From NCBI GenBank assembly GCA_032000125.1, contig DAMALH010000001.1:141425-205424 (forward strand): a stretch of 64,000 bases of DNA, given 5' to 3'. The notes below the pieces were generated by a model. That model was not told where the DNA came from and searched no databases. It saw only the letters and a program-made list of their open reading frames with translations. This document shows, one piece after another, positions 18,377-25,479 of this stretch. Numbering within the stretch: the first letter of the stretch is position 1; each line of letters starts with the position of its first letter. This DNA comes from Dryocola sp032000125 (lineage in GTDB: Bacteria > Pseudomonadota > Gammaproteobacteria > Enterobacterales > Enterobacteriaceae). A program made the position numbers and the translations under genes.

Positions 18377-19194
18377 ATACTCGCGTCCACCAGGGCCACC
18401 TTGCCCGTAAACGTTTTGGACAAAACTTCCTTAATGACCAGTTCGTTATCGACAGTATTGTCTCCGCTATTAACCCACAGAAAGGCCAGGCGATGGTAGA
18501 AATCGGCCCCGGCCTCGGTGCATTGACCGAACCCGTGGGTGAGCGACTGGACGAAATGACCGTCATCGAACTCGACCGCGATCTGGCAGCTCGCCTGCAG
18601 ACGCATCCATTCCTGGCGCCGAAGCTTACGATTTACCAGCAGGACGCCATGACGATGGATTTTGGCGAGCTGGCAAAGAACATCGGCCAGCCGCTGCGCG
18701 TGTTTGGCAACCTGCCGTATAACATCTCTACGCCGTTGATGTTCCATCTCTTTAGCTATACTGATGCCATTGCTGACATGCATTTTATGCTGCAAAAAGA
18801 GGTGGTAAACCGTCTGGTTGCAGGACCAAACAGTAAAGCGTATGGTCGTTTATCGGTAATGGCACAATATTACTGCAACGTGATTCCGGTGCTCGAAGTG
18901 CCGCCAACGGCCTTTACGCCCGCGCCGAAAGTAGATTCAGCAGTGGTGCGCCTGGTTCCGCATGCAGCGATACCACACCCGGTAAAAGAGCTGCGCGTGT
19001 TAAGCCGCATCACGACGGAGGCGTTTAACAAGCGCCGTAAAACGATTCGCAACAGCCTCGGCCATCTGTTTAGCGCAGATGTCATGGCGGAACTGGGTAT
19101 CGATGCCACACTGCGTGCTGAGAACATCTCAGTCGCCCAGTATTGCCAACTGGCAAACTACCTGGCTGAGCACCCGCAGCCGAAGGAGAGTTAA
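18373..19194 (+). CDS. rsmA: 16S rRNA dimethyladenosine transferase (KsgA)
   Basis: A 273-residue SAM-dependent methyltransferase that dimethylates A1518 and A1519 of 16S rRNA during 30S maturation. SAM motif I is VEIGPGLGALTEPV (near 39-52) and the catalytic motif IV is NLPYNIS near 113. ATGA overlap with pdxA; apaG follows 2 bp after the stop. Confidence 0.97.
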   Translation: MNTRVHQGHLARKRFGQNFLNDQFVIDSIVSAINPQKGQAMVEIGPGLGALTEPVGERLDEMTVIELDRDLAARLQTHPFLAPKLTIYQQDAMTMDFGELAKNIGQPLRVFGNLPYNISTPLMFHLFSYTDAIADMHFMLQKEVVNRLVAGPNSKAYGRLSVMAQYYCNVIPVLEVPPTAFTPAPKVDSAVVRLVPHAAIPHPVKELRVLSRITTEAFNKRRKTIRNSLGHLFSADVMAELGIDATLRAENISVAQYCQLANYLAEHPQPKES

Positions 19195-19196
19195 CG

Positions 19197-19574
19197 ATGT
19201 TAAATTCGCCCCGCGTATGTGTGCAGGTACAAAGCGTTTATATCGAATCCCAGTCTTCCCCGGAAAACGAACGTTTCGTTTTTGCTTATACCGTAACCAT
19301 CCGAAATCTGGGGCGAACACCGGTGCAGCTGCTTGGCCGTTACTGGCTCATTACCAACGGAAACGGCCATGAAACCGAAGTGCAGGGCGAAGGCGTAATC
19401 GGCGTTCAGCCCCACATCGAACCGGGCAATGAATACAGCTACACCAGCGGCGCGGTGCTTGAAACGCCGCTGGGCACCATGCAGGGCCATTATGAAATGG
19501 TCGATGCTCAGGGCGAGGCTTTCCGCGTCGCCATTCCTGTCTTCCGTCTGGCCATTCCAGCTTTCATTCACTGA
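19197..19574 (+). CDS. apaG: ApaG protein
   Basis: A 125-residue single-domain protein with the ApaG/fibronectin-III-like fold; the conserved segment is YTVTIRNLGRTPVQLLGRYW near 31-50, followed by the GVIGVQPHIEPG motif. Its biochemical role in bacteria is unsettled. It has long been co-transcribed with apaH, and the 4-bp gap to apaH here fits that. Confidence 0.95.
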   Translation: MLNSPRVCVQVQSVYIESQSSPENERFVFAYTVTIRNLGRTPVQLLGRYWLITNGNGHETEVQGEGVIGVQPHIEPGNEYSYTSGAVLETPLGTMQGHYEMVDAQGEAFRVAIPVFRLAIPAFIH

Positions 19575-19578
19575 TACG

Positions 19579-20430
19579 ATGTCTACATACCTGATTGGCG
19601 ACGTTCACGGCTGCTACGATGAACTGATCGCTCTGCTGCAACAGGTTGAGTTTACGCCTGGTAAAGATACGTTATGGCTCACGGGCGATCTTGTCGCACG
19701 CGGGCCTGGTTCGCTTGAGGTGCTGCGCTACGTCCGCAGCCTGGGCAAGAGCGCACGTATGGTGCTGGGAAATCATGACCTGCATCTGCTGGCGGTTTAC
19801 GCAGGCATCAGCCGCAATAAGCCTAAAGATCGCGTCTCGCAACTGCTTGAAGCGCCGGACGCCGACGAGCTGCTGAACTGGCTGCGTCGCCAGCCGTTGC
19901 TGCAGATCGATGAAGAAAAAAAGCTGGTCATGGCGCACGCCGGGATCACACCGCAGTGGGATATCGCTACGGCTATGGCCTGCGCCCGTGATGTCGAAGC
20001 GGTGCTTTCAAGCGACAGCTATCCGCTGTTCCTCGACGCCATGTATGGTGATATGCCAAATAACTGGTCGCAGGAACTTACCGGCCTCGCCCGCCTGCGC
20101 TTCATTACCAACGCGCTCACGCGCATGCGCTACTGCTTCCCGAATGGCCAACTGGATATGTACTGCAAAGACACGCCGGAAAGCGCGCCTGCGCCGCTAA
20201 AACCCTGGTTTGCCATCCCGGGCCCGGTAACGGATGCCTGGTCGGTCATCTTTGGTCATTGGGCTTCGCTTGAAGGCAAAGGCACGCCTGAAGGCATCTA
20301 CGGGTTGGATACCGGCTGCTGCTGGGGCGGGGAGCTAACCTGTCTACGCTGGGAAGACAAAACCTATTTTGTGCAGCCGTCGAACCGAAAAGCCGATACT
20401 GGCGAAGGCGACACGGCCATCGCGATATAA
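19579..20430 (+). CDS. apaH: Bis(5'-nucleosyl)-tetraphosphatase, symmetrical
   Basis: A 283-residue PPP-family metallophosphatase that splits Ap4A into two ADP and removes Np4 caps from RNA. Metal-ligand motifs appear in order: GDVHGCYDE (7-15), GDLVARG, GNHDLH, and MAHAG. The open frame extends upstream through apaG; the ATG at 19579, four bases past the apaG stop, gives the family start MSTYLIGDVHG. Last gene of the lptD-apaH run; a terminator follows at once. Confidence 0.97.
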   Translation: MSTYLIGDVHGCYDELIALLQQVEFTPGKDTLWLTGDLVARGPGSLEVLRYVRSLGKSARMVLGNHDLHLLAVYAGISRNKPKDRVSQLLEAPDADELLNWLRRQPLLQIDEEKKLVMAHAGITPQWDIATAMACARDVEAVLSSDSYPLFLDAMYGDMPNNWSQELTGLARLRFITNALTRMRYCFPNGQLDMYCKDTPESAPAPLKPWFAIPGPVTDAWSVIFGHWASLEGKGTPEGIYGLDTGCCWGGELTCLRWEDKTYFVQPSNRKADTGEGDTAIAI

Positions 20431-20433
20431 AAA

Positions 20434-20455
20434 AAGCCCGGTTAATACCGGGCTT
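20434..20455 (+). terminator. apaH terminator (first copy of a duplicated palindrome)
   Basis: A perfect 9-bp stem AAGCCCGGT / ACCGGGCTT with loop TAAT, 3 bp after the apaH stop. The same 22 bases recur at 20596-20617. The U-tract is short (CTTCAGGTT). Confidence 0.75.
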
Positions 20456-20465
20456 CAGGTTGCTG

Positions 20466-20501
20466 ACAAAGAAGGAAAAAGCGTGGTTTTTCCTTCTTTG
20501 T
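20466..20501. terminator. Long hairpin between apaH and folA
   Basis: A perfect 15-bp stem (ACAAAGAAGGAAAAA / TTTTTCCTTCTTTGT) with a 6-nt GCGTGG loop. The stem is purine/pyrimidine-biased and has no clear trailing U-tract. It may be an auxiliary terminator or RNA stabiliser; its role is not known. Confidence 0.6.
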
Positions 20502-20513
20502 GATTATCAGCCG

Positions 20514-20533
20514 AAAATCAATGAATTGATTTT
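20514..20533. terminator. AT-rich hairpin between apaH and folA
   Basis: AAAATCAAT / ATTGATTTT arms separated by GA, followed on the plus strand by CCTTATTTTT. A weak stem, but with terminal U bases. It is the third of four hairpins in this gap. Confidence 0.5.
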
Positions 20534-20595
20534 CCTTATTTTTAAATGACGGCATCTTTTAGTTTTGTCACGCCGGAAGGTTTGTCATCAGTCTC

Positions 20596-20617
20596 AAGCC
20601 CGGTTAATACCGGGCTT
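20596..20617 (-). terminator. folA terminator (second copy of the duplicated palindrome)
   Basis: The same 22-bp palindrome as at 20434, here 6 bp after the folA stop. It reads as a GC-rich terminator stem in the folA direction, and on the plus strand it is followed by TTA. Confidence 0.75.
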
Positions 20618-20623
20618 TTAGCG

Positions 20624-21103
20624 TTAACGACGCTCCAGGACCTCGAAGCAGTAACCGTGCGAGTTGTTCTCGTCGGCGTCGTGGAATTCGCTGAACGTTG
20701 ACTGCCATTCGTCCGGGTCGTAGTCCGGGAAGTGCGTGTCGCCTTCCACTTCCGCGTCAATATGCGTCAGATACAGGCGCTGCGCTTTTGGCAGGAATTG
20801 TTCATAGACGCGCCCACCGCCAATTACCATGATCTCTTCTGCATCGCCGCAGGCGCTGATTGCTTCATCAACGGAGCCGACCCACACAACGCGATCGTCC
20901 GTGCCCGGTTTGCTGCTGATAACAATGTTCTTGCGGCCAGGTAACGGGCGGCCGATAGATTCCCATGTCAAACGTCCCATCACGACCGGTTTATTTAACG
21001 TATTACGTTTAAACCAGGCCAGATCGGCAGGTAAATTCCAGGGCATGGCGTTTTCCATGCCAATAACGCGATCTACCGCTAATGCAGCAATCAGACTGAT
21101 CAT
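20624..21103 (-). CDS. folA: Dihydrofolate reductase
   Basis: A 159-residue type I chromosomal DHFR, the E. coli length. It reduces dihydrofolate with NADPH and is the target of trimethoprim. Catalytic D27 is in LPADLAWF, the Met20 loop reads MENAMPWNLP, and VMGRLTWESIGRPLPGRKN carries the NADPH-binding region. M20, L28 and W30 are the usual residues, so nothing in the protein suggests trimethoprim resistance. Confidence 0.98.
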   Translation of the reverse strand: MISLIAALAVDRVIGMENAMPWNLPADLAWFKRNTLNKPVVMGRLTWESIGRPLPGRKNIVISSKPGTDDRVVWVGSVDEAISACGDAEEIMVIGGGRVYEQFLPKAQRLYLTHIDAEVEGDTHFPDYDPDEWQSTFSEFHDADENNSHGYCFEVLERR

Positions 21104-21374
21104 TCTGTTAATCCAGGGCTGGTGAAAAAATTGCCGCCACTATACGTAAAGCGCATTCTTTCGTCGACTGCCCTTACCCTTCGCGACAAAAATTATTTTC
21201 GTTCTGCTACGGCGGACAGAAAGTGCGTGCTTCGCTGTACTAATATGAACAAGGAGTTAGCGAAAATGCCTGGCGTATTTGCTTAAAAAATACTTATTCA
21301 TCACGGACGTGCCTGTAAGTTTATGCACTGCCTGAGGTATAGTTTATTTTTATTTCTCTACGCTGGACACCGTC

Positions 21375-21989
21375 ATGCTGGAAACCACTCTCTTTGTCGC
21401 CACTATTGCCACGCTGGGCATGCTTTCCCCTGGCCCTGACTTCTTTCTGGTAATAAAAAACGCGGCGCGCTACCCGCGTTCAGCGGCAATGATGACCTCC
21501 CTCGGTGTGATAAGCGGCGTAGCGACCCACATGGCCTATTGCGTGGCCGGTCTCGCCGTCGTGATTACCACCACGCCGTGGCTGTTCGGCCTGCTGAAAT
21601 ACGCCGGTGCGGCGTATCTGGTCTGGGTTGGCCTGCACGCCCTGTTTGCTCGTGGCGGCAGCAAAATGGATGTCAGCCAGGTTGTCCGTCAGGAAACCAC
21701 GCTCAAAAAGGCCTTCTTGCAGGGCTATCTGTGCAATCTGCTCAATCCAAAAGCAACGCTGTTTTTCCTGTCGATATTCACTCAGGTGCTGAGCGTCAAT
21801 TCAGGTACGCTGGATAAGCTCTGGTATGCCGGCGTGATTCTGGCACTGTCCGTCATCTGGTGGCCGCTGCTGGTGGTATTAATCCAGAGCGCGCCGGTGC
21901 GTCGAGGGCTGGCTAAGGCGCAGAAAATCGTGGATAAGCTGCTGGGCGGCATGCTGGTTGCGCTGGGAATTAAGGTTGCCCTTAGCTAA
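21375..21989 (+). CDS. LysE/RhtB-family amino-acid exporter
   Basis: A 204-residue inner-membrane protein with five to six hydrophobic segments. The family N-terminus LGMLSPGPDFFLVIKNA (about 14-30) has the SPGPDF signature, and GYLCNLLNPKATLFF (about 117-131) is the conserved middle motif. Relatives (RhtB, RhtC, LeuE) export threonine, homoserine or leucine; the substrate here cannot be told from sequence. E. coli K-12 has no gene between folA and kefC, so it is an insertion at this site. Its 271-bp upstream region also holds the folA promoter; a possible -10 TATAGT lies at 21338-21343. Confidence 0.88.
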   Translation: MLETTLFVATIATLGMLSPGPDFFLVIKNAARYPRSAAMMTSLGVISGVATHMAYCVAGLAVVITTTPWLFGLLKYAGAAYLVWVGLHALFARGGSKMDVSQVVRQETTLKKAFLQGYLCNLLNPKATLFFLSIFTQVLSVNSGTLDKLWYAGVILALSVIWWPLLVVLIQSAPVRRGLAKAQKIVDKLLGGMLVALGIKVALS

Positions 21990-21994
21990 AAAAT

Positions 21995-22012
21995 TGCTCC
22001 CGACCGGGAGCA
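21995..22012. terminator. Bidirectional terminator between the LysE-type exporter and kefC
   Basis: TGCTCCCG / CGGGAGCA stem with an AC centre, in the 32-bp gap between convergent genes. On the minus strand it is followed by AATTTTTT, a good U-tract for kefC termination. Confidence 0.75.
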
Positions 22013-22021
22013 TTGTCAGGT

Positions 22022-23881
22022 TTATTCCCCAGGCTTCGCTGGCGGTTCATCCGTCAGCTTACCGGTATGCTTGCCTTCTTCCGTCCCCTGCCAGCCGTGC
22101 CGTTGAATGACGTTCAGATGCGCGCGGTCCTCGTTAATGACCTCGGTCAGCATCGCGCTGGTACGTTTAAGGACATCCGCTCGTGCGGGCATATCCGCGG
22201 CGGCAACCATCTCCTCCACCATCTGCATATTGAAACGACGGAAATGATCGGCGCGCTCACGCGCTTCATAGCTGCCTACACCCAGTAGTTCCAGCGCCCG
22301 GCGCCCAACTTTTAGCGAGCTTTCAAAGGTTTCACGTTCCGGCTGTGGAACGCCTGCCTGCCGCAGGCGGATAAAGTGATCGAGATCGCGCGCTCTGGCG
22401 ATAACCTGCAAATTCGGGAAATGCGCCTGCGCCAGCTCGGAAAGCTGCATATTCGTATCCGGATCGTCGATGGCGTTGATCAACACCTCCGCCCTCGCCG
22501 CCCCGGCTGATTCAAGTAAATCCACGCGCGTAGCGTCGCCGTAGAATACTTTGGTGCCAAATTTACGCAGCGTTTCGATATGGTCCGGATCGTGATCGAG
22601 CACCACCATTTTTACCCCGCTGGTCAGCAGCAGACGCCCGGCGATTTGCCCGAAGCGACCAAAGCCCGCAATAATAACTCGCGGCTGTTCTTCGTCGATT
22701 TCATCCGCCTCGCGCGCCTGCACGTTGGCTGATTTTTCCATGCGACTAAGCAGCACCAACAGCAACGGCGTGGCGGCCATAGAAAGCGCGACGACAAGCG
22801 TCAGGGATTTTGCCCAGCCGTCATCGAGCACCTCAGCCATTCGCGCCGCACCAAAAATAACAAAGGCGAACTCACTGCCCTGCCCTAATAAAACAGCAAA
22901 CCAGCGGCGCTGTTTTCGCGGCACCTTTAGCGGCTTAGCAACAAGCCACAGCATCAGCGTTTTGATAGCCAGGAAGCCTGCCAGCAGCGCAATAATGCGC
23001 AGCGGATTGTCGACAAGCGTACCGAAGTCTATCGACATGCCGACGCCGATAAAGAACAGCCCAAGCAGCAAACCTTTAAAGGGTTCGATATCGCTCTCCA
23101 GCGCGTGGCGGTATTCCGAGCTTGCCAGCAGCACGCCTGCCAGAAATGCGCCCATCGCCATGGATAAGCCCGCTTCTTCGAGCAGCAGCCCAAAGCCGAA
23201 AACCAAAAATAGCGCCACGGCGCTGAACACTTCCCGTAACCCTGAGCGGGCAACAAATCGCAGCGCGGGACGAGTAACGTACCGCCCAAGCAACACCACC
23301 AGCGCCAGCGCGCCCGCGACTTTCATTGCGGAAATAGAGAATGCGGCGAAAGTGGTCGTCGCGCCGCTGCTAGCCAGCAACGGAATCATCGCCACCAGCG
23401 GGATAGCCGCAATATCCTGGAACAGCAGCACGGCAAAAGCGCTGCGTCCCATCGGTGAAATCGTCAGGTTACGCTCGTTCATCGCCTGCATGGCGATCGC
23501 CGTAGAAGAAAGCGCGAGCGTTAAGCCGATCAACACGGCTACCTGTAAGCCAAGCCCCATCAGCGTACAGAACAACCCCAGGAACAGACCGCACGCCGCC
23601 ATTTGCAGCAAACCGCCGCCAAATACCGAAGCGCGCAGCGTCCACAGCCGACGCGGGTCCAGCTCAAGCCCGATAACAAACAGCATCAGCACCACGCCAA
23701 TTTCGGCGAAATGCAGAATCGCCCCGGCGTCCGTTACCAGCCGTAAACCCCAGGGGCCGATGATGCAACCGGCAATCAGATAGCCGAGTACAGAACCTAA
23801 ACCCAGACGTACAGCTACAGGCACAATCAGCGCGGCGGAACCGAGATAGATAAGCGCCTGAATCATGCTGTGGCTATCCAT
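22022..23881 (-). CDS. kefC: Glutathione-gated potassium efflux protein KefC
   Basis: A 619-residue protein: a CPA2 sodium/proton-antiporter-type membrane domain of about 12-13 segments (1 to about 380), then an RCK/KTN nucleotide-binding domain starting at VIIAGFGRFGQIAGRLL (about 400-416), and a charged C-terminal tail. It releases K+ with cytoplasmic acidification when glutathione adducts of electrophiles bind, protecting against methylglyoxal and similar toxins. Its first 8 bp overlap kefF, its activating subunit. Confidence 0.97.
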   Translation of the reverse strand: MDSHSMIQALIYLGSAALIVPVAVRLGLGSVLGYLIAGCIIGPWGLRLVTDAGAILHFAEIGVVLMLFVIGLELDPRRLWTLRASVFGGGLLQMAACGLFLGLFCTLMGLGLQVAVLIGLTLALSSTAIAMQAMNERNLTISPMGRSAFAVLLFQDIAAIPLVAMIPLLASSGATTTFAAFSISAMKVAGALALVVLLGRYVTRPALRFVARSGLREVFSAVALFLVFGFGLLLEEAGLSMAMGAFLAGVLLASSEYRHALESDIEPFKGLLLGLFFIGVGMSIDFGTLVDNPLRIIALLAGFLAIKTLMLWLVAKPLKVPRKQRRWFAVLLGQGSEFAFVIFGAARMAEVLDDGWAKSLTLVVALSMAATPLLLVLLSRMEKSANVQAREADEIDEEQPRVIIAGFGRFGQIAGRLLLTSGVKMVVLDHDPDHIETLRKFGTKVFYGDATRVDLLESAGAARAEVLINAIDDPDTNMQLSELAQAHFPNLQVIARARDLDHFIRLRQAGVPQPERETFESSLKVGRRALELLGVGSYEARERADHFRRFNMQMVEEMVAAADMPARADVLKRTSAMLTEVINEDRAHLNVIQRHGWQGTEEGKHTGKLTDEPPAKPGE

Positions 23882-24404
23882 GATTCGCCTCCTGCCAGTC
23901 GATTAAGCGCTGTTTGTAAAGCTCCGCCTGTTTATCAAGCGTGTTTTCATCGCAAACAAAGGTGAAATGAATGGCAAAACCTGGCAGCCATTTCATTCCG
24001 CAGTAGAGGGCGGTTGCCTGCAAAGGCTGCGCCAGCACGTCGAAACCGGGATGATCGCCCAGCTCAAAGTGTCCTTCGCCACCGCCGGTCGTCACGGCCC
24101 ACATGACGTTTTTTCCGTGCAGCGCCGTACCCCCGCGGCCGTAGGCCCACCCGTGGGCAAGCACCTTGTCGATCCACAGCTTCATTAACGGCGGCATGCT
24201 GTACCACTGCATCGGGTGCTGCCAGACGACGAGATCGGCCCGGCCAAGCGCTTCCTGCTCAGCGGCAATATCAATATTGAAATCGGGATAGAGTTCGTAC
24301 AGCGAGCGGACTTCCACGCCGGGCAGCAAGGTGGCCCGTTCAATCATTTTGCGGTTGGCGTGTGAGTGCTGCGGATAGGGGTGGGCATAAATAATTAAGA
24401 TCAT
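23874..24404 (-). CDS. kefF: KefC ancillary quinone oxidoreductase KefF
   Basis: A 176-residue flavodoxin-fold NAD(P)H:quinone oxidoreductase. The N-terminus MILIIYAHPYPQHSHANRKM holds the FMN phosphate loop, and QHPMQWYSMPPLMKLWID (near 80-97) is the family signature. It binds and activates KefC and reduces electrophilic quinones. Promoter-proximal gene of kefFC, overlapping kefC by 8 bp. Its Shine-Dalgarno-like CAGG lies inside one arm of a 12-bp inverted repeat. Confidence 0.96.
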   Translation of the reverse strand: MILIIYAHPYPQHSHANRKMIERATLLPGVEVRSLYELYPDFNIDIAAEQEALGRADLVVWQHPMQWYSMPPLMKLWIDKVLAHGWAYGRGGTALHGKNVMWAVTTGGGEGHFELGDHPGFDVLAQPLQATALYCGMKWLPGFAIHFTFVCDENTLDKQAELYKQRLIDWQEANHG

Positions 24405-24406
24405 GA

Positions 24407-24470
24407 ATTAGCCTGTTGTGTACCGCTTTCTTTCATCACAAGAGTGTAGGCAGTAATTCAACAGGCTAAT
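24407..24470 (-). promoter_or_regulatory. 12-bp spaced dyad in the kefF leader/promoter
   Basis: ATTAGCCTGTTG (24407-24418) and its exact complement CAACAGGCTAAT (24459-24470) are 40 bp apart. The arm next to kefF ends 2 bp before its ATG. It could be a paired operator or an RNA stem covering the ribosome-binding site. Confidence 0.5.
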
Positions 24471-24508
24471 AGTCAATATTGCTGACGGGCTAAGCGGGTA
24501 AAACTGAA

Positions 24509-24742
24509 TTAGTTATCCAGTTCGCCCATCGACTTAACCTGATCGCGGTTGATCTGCTCGGTCTGGCCGGTTTCGGCATTTTTGTAAGACACCAGCCCGG
24601 TATCGTCATCTACCTGCGGTTTGCCGTCGGTGACAATAGTTTTGCCATCGGTAGTTTTTACCGCCTGGTTAGATGAACAGCCTGCCACGGTAAACAGCGT
24701 TGCGGCAGCGAATACGGAAGCCATCAGAATTTTGTTTTGCAT
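24509..24742 (-). CDS. Small YgdI/YgdR-type lipoprotein (DUF903-like)
   Basis: A 77-residue putative lipoprotein. The signal peptide MQNKILMASVFAAATLFTVA ends in the lipobox VAGC, and the mature part begins CSSNQAVKTTDGKTIVTDGK, followed by an SH3-like stretch (DDDTGLVSYKNAETGQTEQINRDQV) typical of YgdI/YgdR paralogues. The function of that family is unknown. I chose the ATG at 24742 because GGGAGAGC precedes it; the frame extends 24 bp upstream. E. coli K-12 lacks it at this site. Confidence 0.85.
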   Translation of the reverse strand: MQNKILMASVFAAATLFTVAGCSSNQAVKTTDGKTIVTDGKPQVDDDTGLVSYKNAETGQTEQINRDQVKSMGELDN

Positions 24743-24864
24743 GTTGCTCTCCCTGTTTGCAGTCATTTTTCATTAGCTGACTCTAAACTGTAGCGAAATT
24801 TTCCGGCTTACGGGGAAAATGCAGAACACTCTGAAGCCCGGCCGCCGCAGGCGAGGAGGTCGGC

Positions 24865-25353
24865 TTAACTTTTCTGCGCAAATCCGTCTTTATAAACCAC
24901 CGTTTGCACAACCTTGCCGCTGGCATCGTAGGTTTTCGCTTCGCCGTTCGCCACGCTCCCTTTATAGGTAATGGTGGTACGCAGCTTGCCGTCCTGCGTG
25001 TAGCCCTGAGAAAGCCCTTCCGCTTTACAGTCCACCAGCGGCGTATGGGTTCTTAGCTGTCCGTTTGGATAGTAGATATCCAGATAGTCGTTGAAGCAGC
25101 GGTTTTTAACGTTGGTTTCGAACTTCTTATTGCCGTTGTCGTATTTCTCAACAAGCTTGCCCTCGGGCACCTTATCCGCCACGCTAACTACCGGCACCGT
25201 GAGCTTTTTCTCCGGCGTCAGGTCGTCCTGTAACCCTTTTGCATAATCCGGCGTCATTCCCATCGCATCGATGGTATTGGTTACCGAAGAAGAAAATTCC
25301 GCGCAGCCAGACAGCAGCAGGGCCAGAGACAGCAAAGTAAGTGAACGTTGCAC
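24865..25353 (-). CDS. Putative lipoprotein with MORN/YwqK-like repeats
   Basis: A 162-residue protein starting with GTG after AAGGAG. Signal peptide MQRSLTLLSLALLLSG with lipobox LSGC (C17). The second half has repeated units of the form G-x-L-x-x-x-Y-x-x-G (EKYDNGNKKFETNV, IYYPNGQLRTHT, GYTQDGKLRTTITY, TYDASGKVVQTVVY), the pattern of MORN-variant/YwqK-like proteins. Two cysteines (NRCFND and VDCKAEG) could pair. Substrate or partner unknown. It lies between carB and kefF, where E. coli has the fix/cai genes. Confidence 0.8.
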   Translation of the reverse strand: MQRSLTLLSLALLLSGCAEFSSSVTNTIDAMGMTPDYAKGLQDDLTPEKKLTVPVVSVADKVPEGKLVEKYDNGNKKFETNVKNRCFNDYLDIYYPNGQLRTHTPLVDCKAEGLSQGYTQDGKLRTTITYKGSVANGEAKTYDASGKVVQTVVYKDGFAQKS

Positions 25354-25440
25354 AGCAAACTCCTTTTTTTTAGGTATTACCGTAACATGTAATTAACGGA
25401 GCGCGGATACAACCGCCAATATTGGTGGTTAAGGCAATAA

Positions 25441-25462
25441 AAAACCCGCCTGAGCGGGTTTT
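25441..25462 (-). terminator. carAB terminator
   Basis: AAAACCCGC / GCGGGTTTT stem of 9 bp with a 4-nt loop, 18 bp after the carB stop, with U-rich flanks on both strands. A second, imperfect dyad (AACCGCCAAT / ATTGGTGGTT, 25411-25430) lies just beyond, toward the upstream region of the lipoprotein gene. Confidence 0.8.
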
Positions 25463-25479
25463 AAGATTTATCTGCAAGG

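Noticed and set aside
20542..20760. A 72-codon minus-strand frame at the end of folA with Thr/Arg-rich sequence
   Set aside because: It overlaps the folA coding region in another frame, runs through the folA terminator, and its composition is typical of a frame shadow.
21246..21287. A 13-codon ORF (MNKELAKMPGVFA) upstream of the LysE-type exporter, with AAGGAG inside it
   Set aside because: Considered as a leader peptide, but it is very short, has no control codons and no following attenuator-like hairpin; chance is more likely.
22725..23783. A 352-codon plus-strand frame opposite kefC
   Set aside because: Its Ser/Thr/Pro-rich translation is the mirror of a membrane-protein coding frame; no family features.
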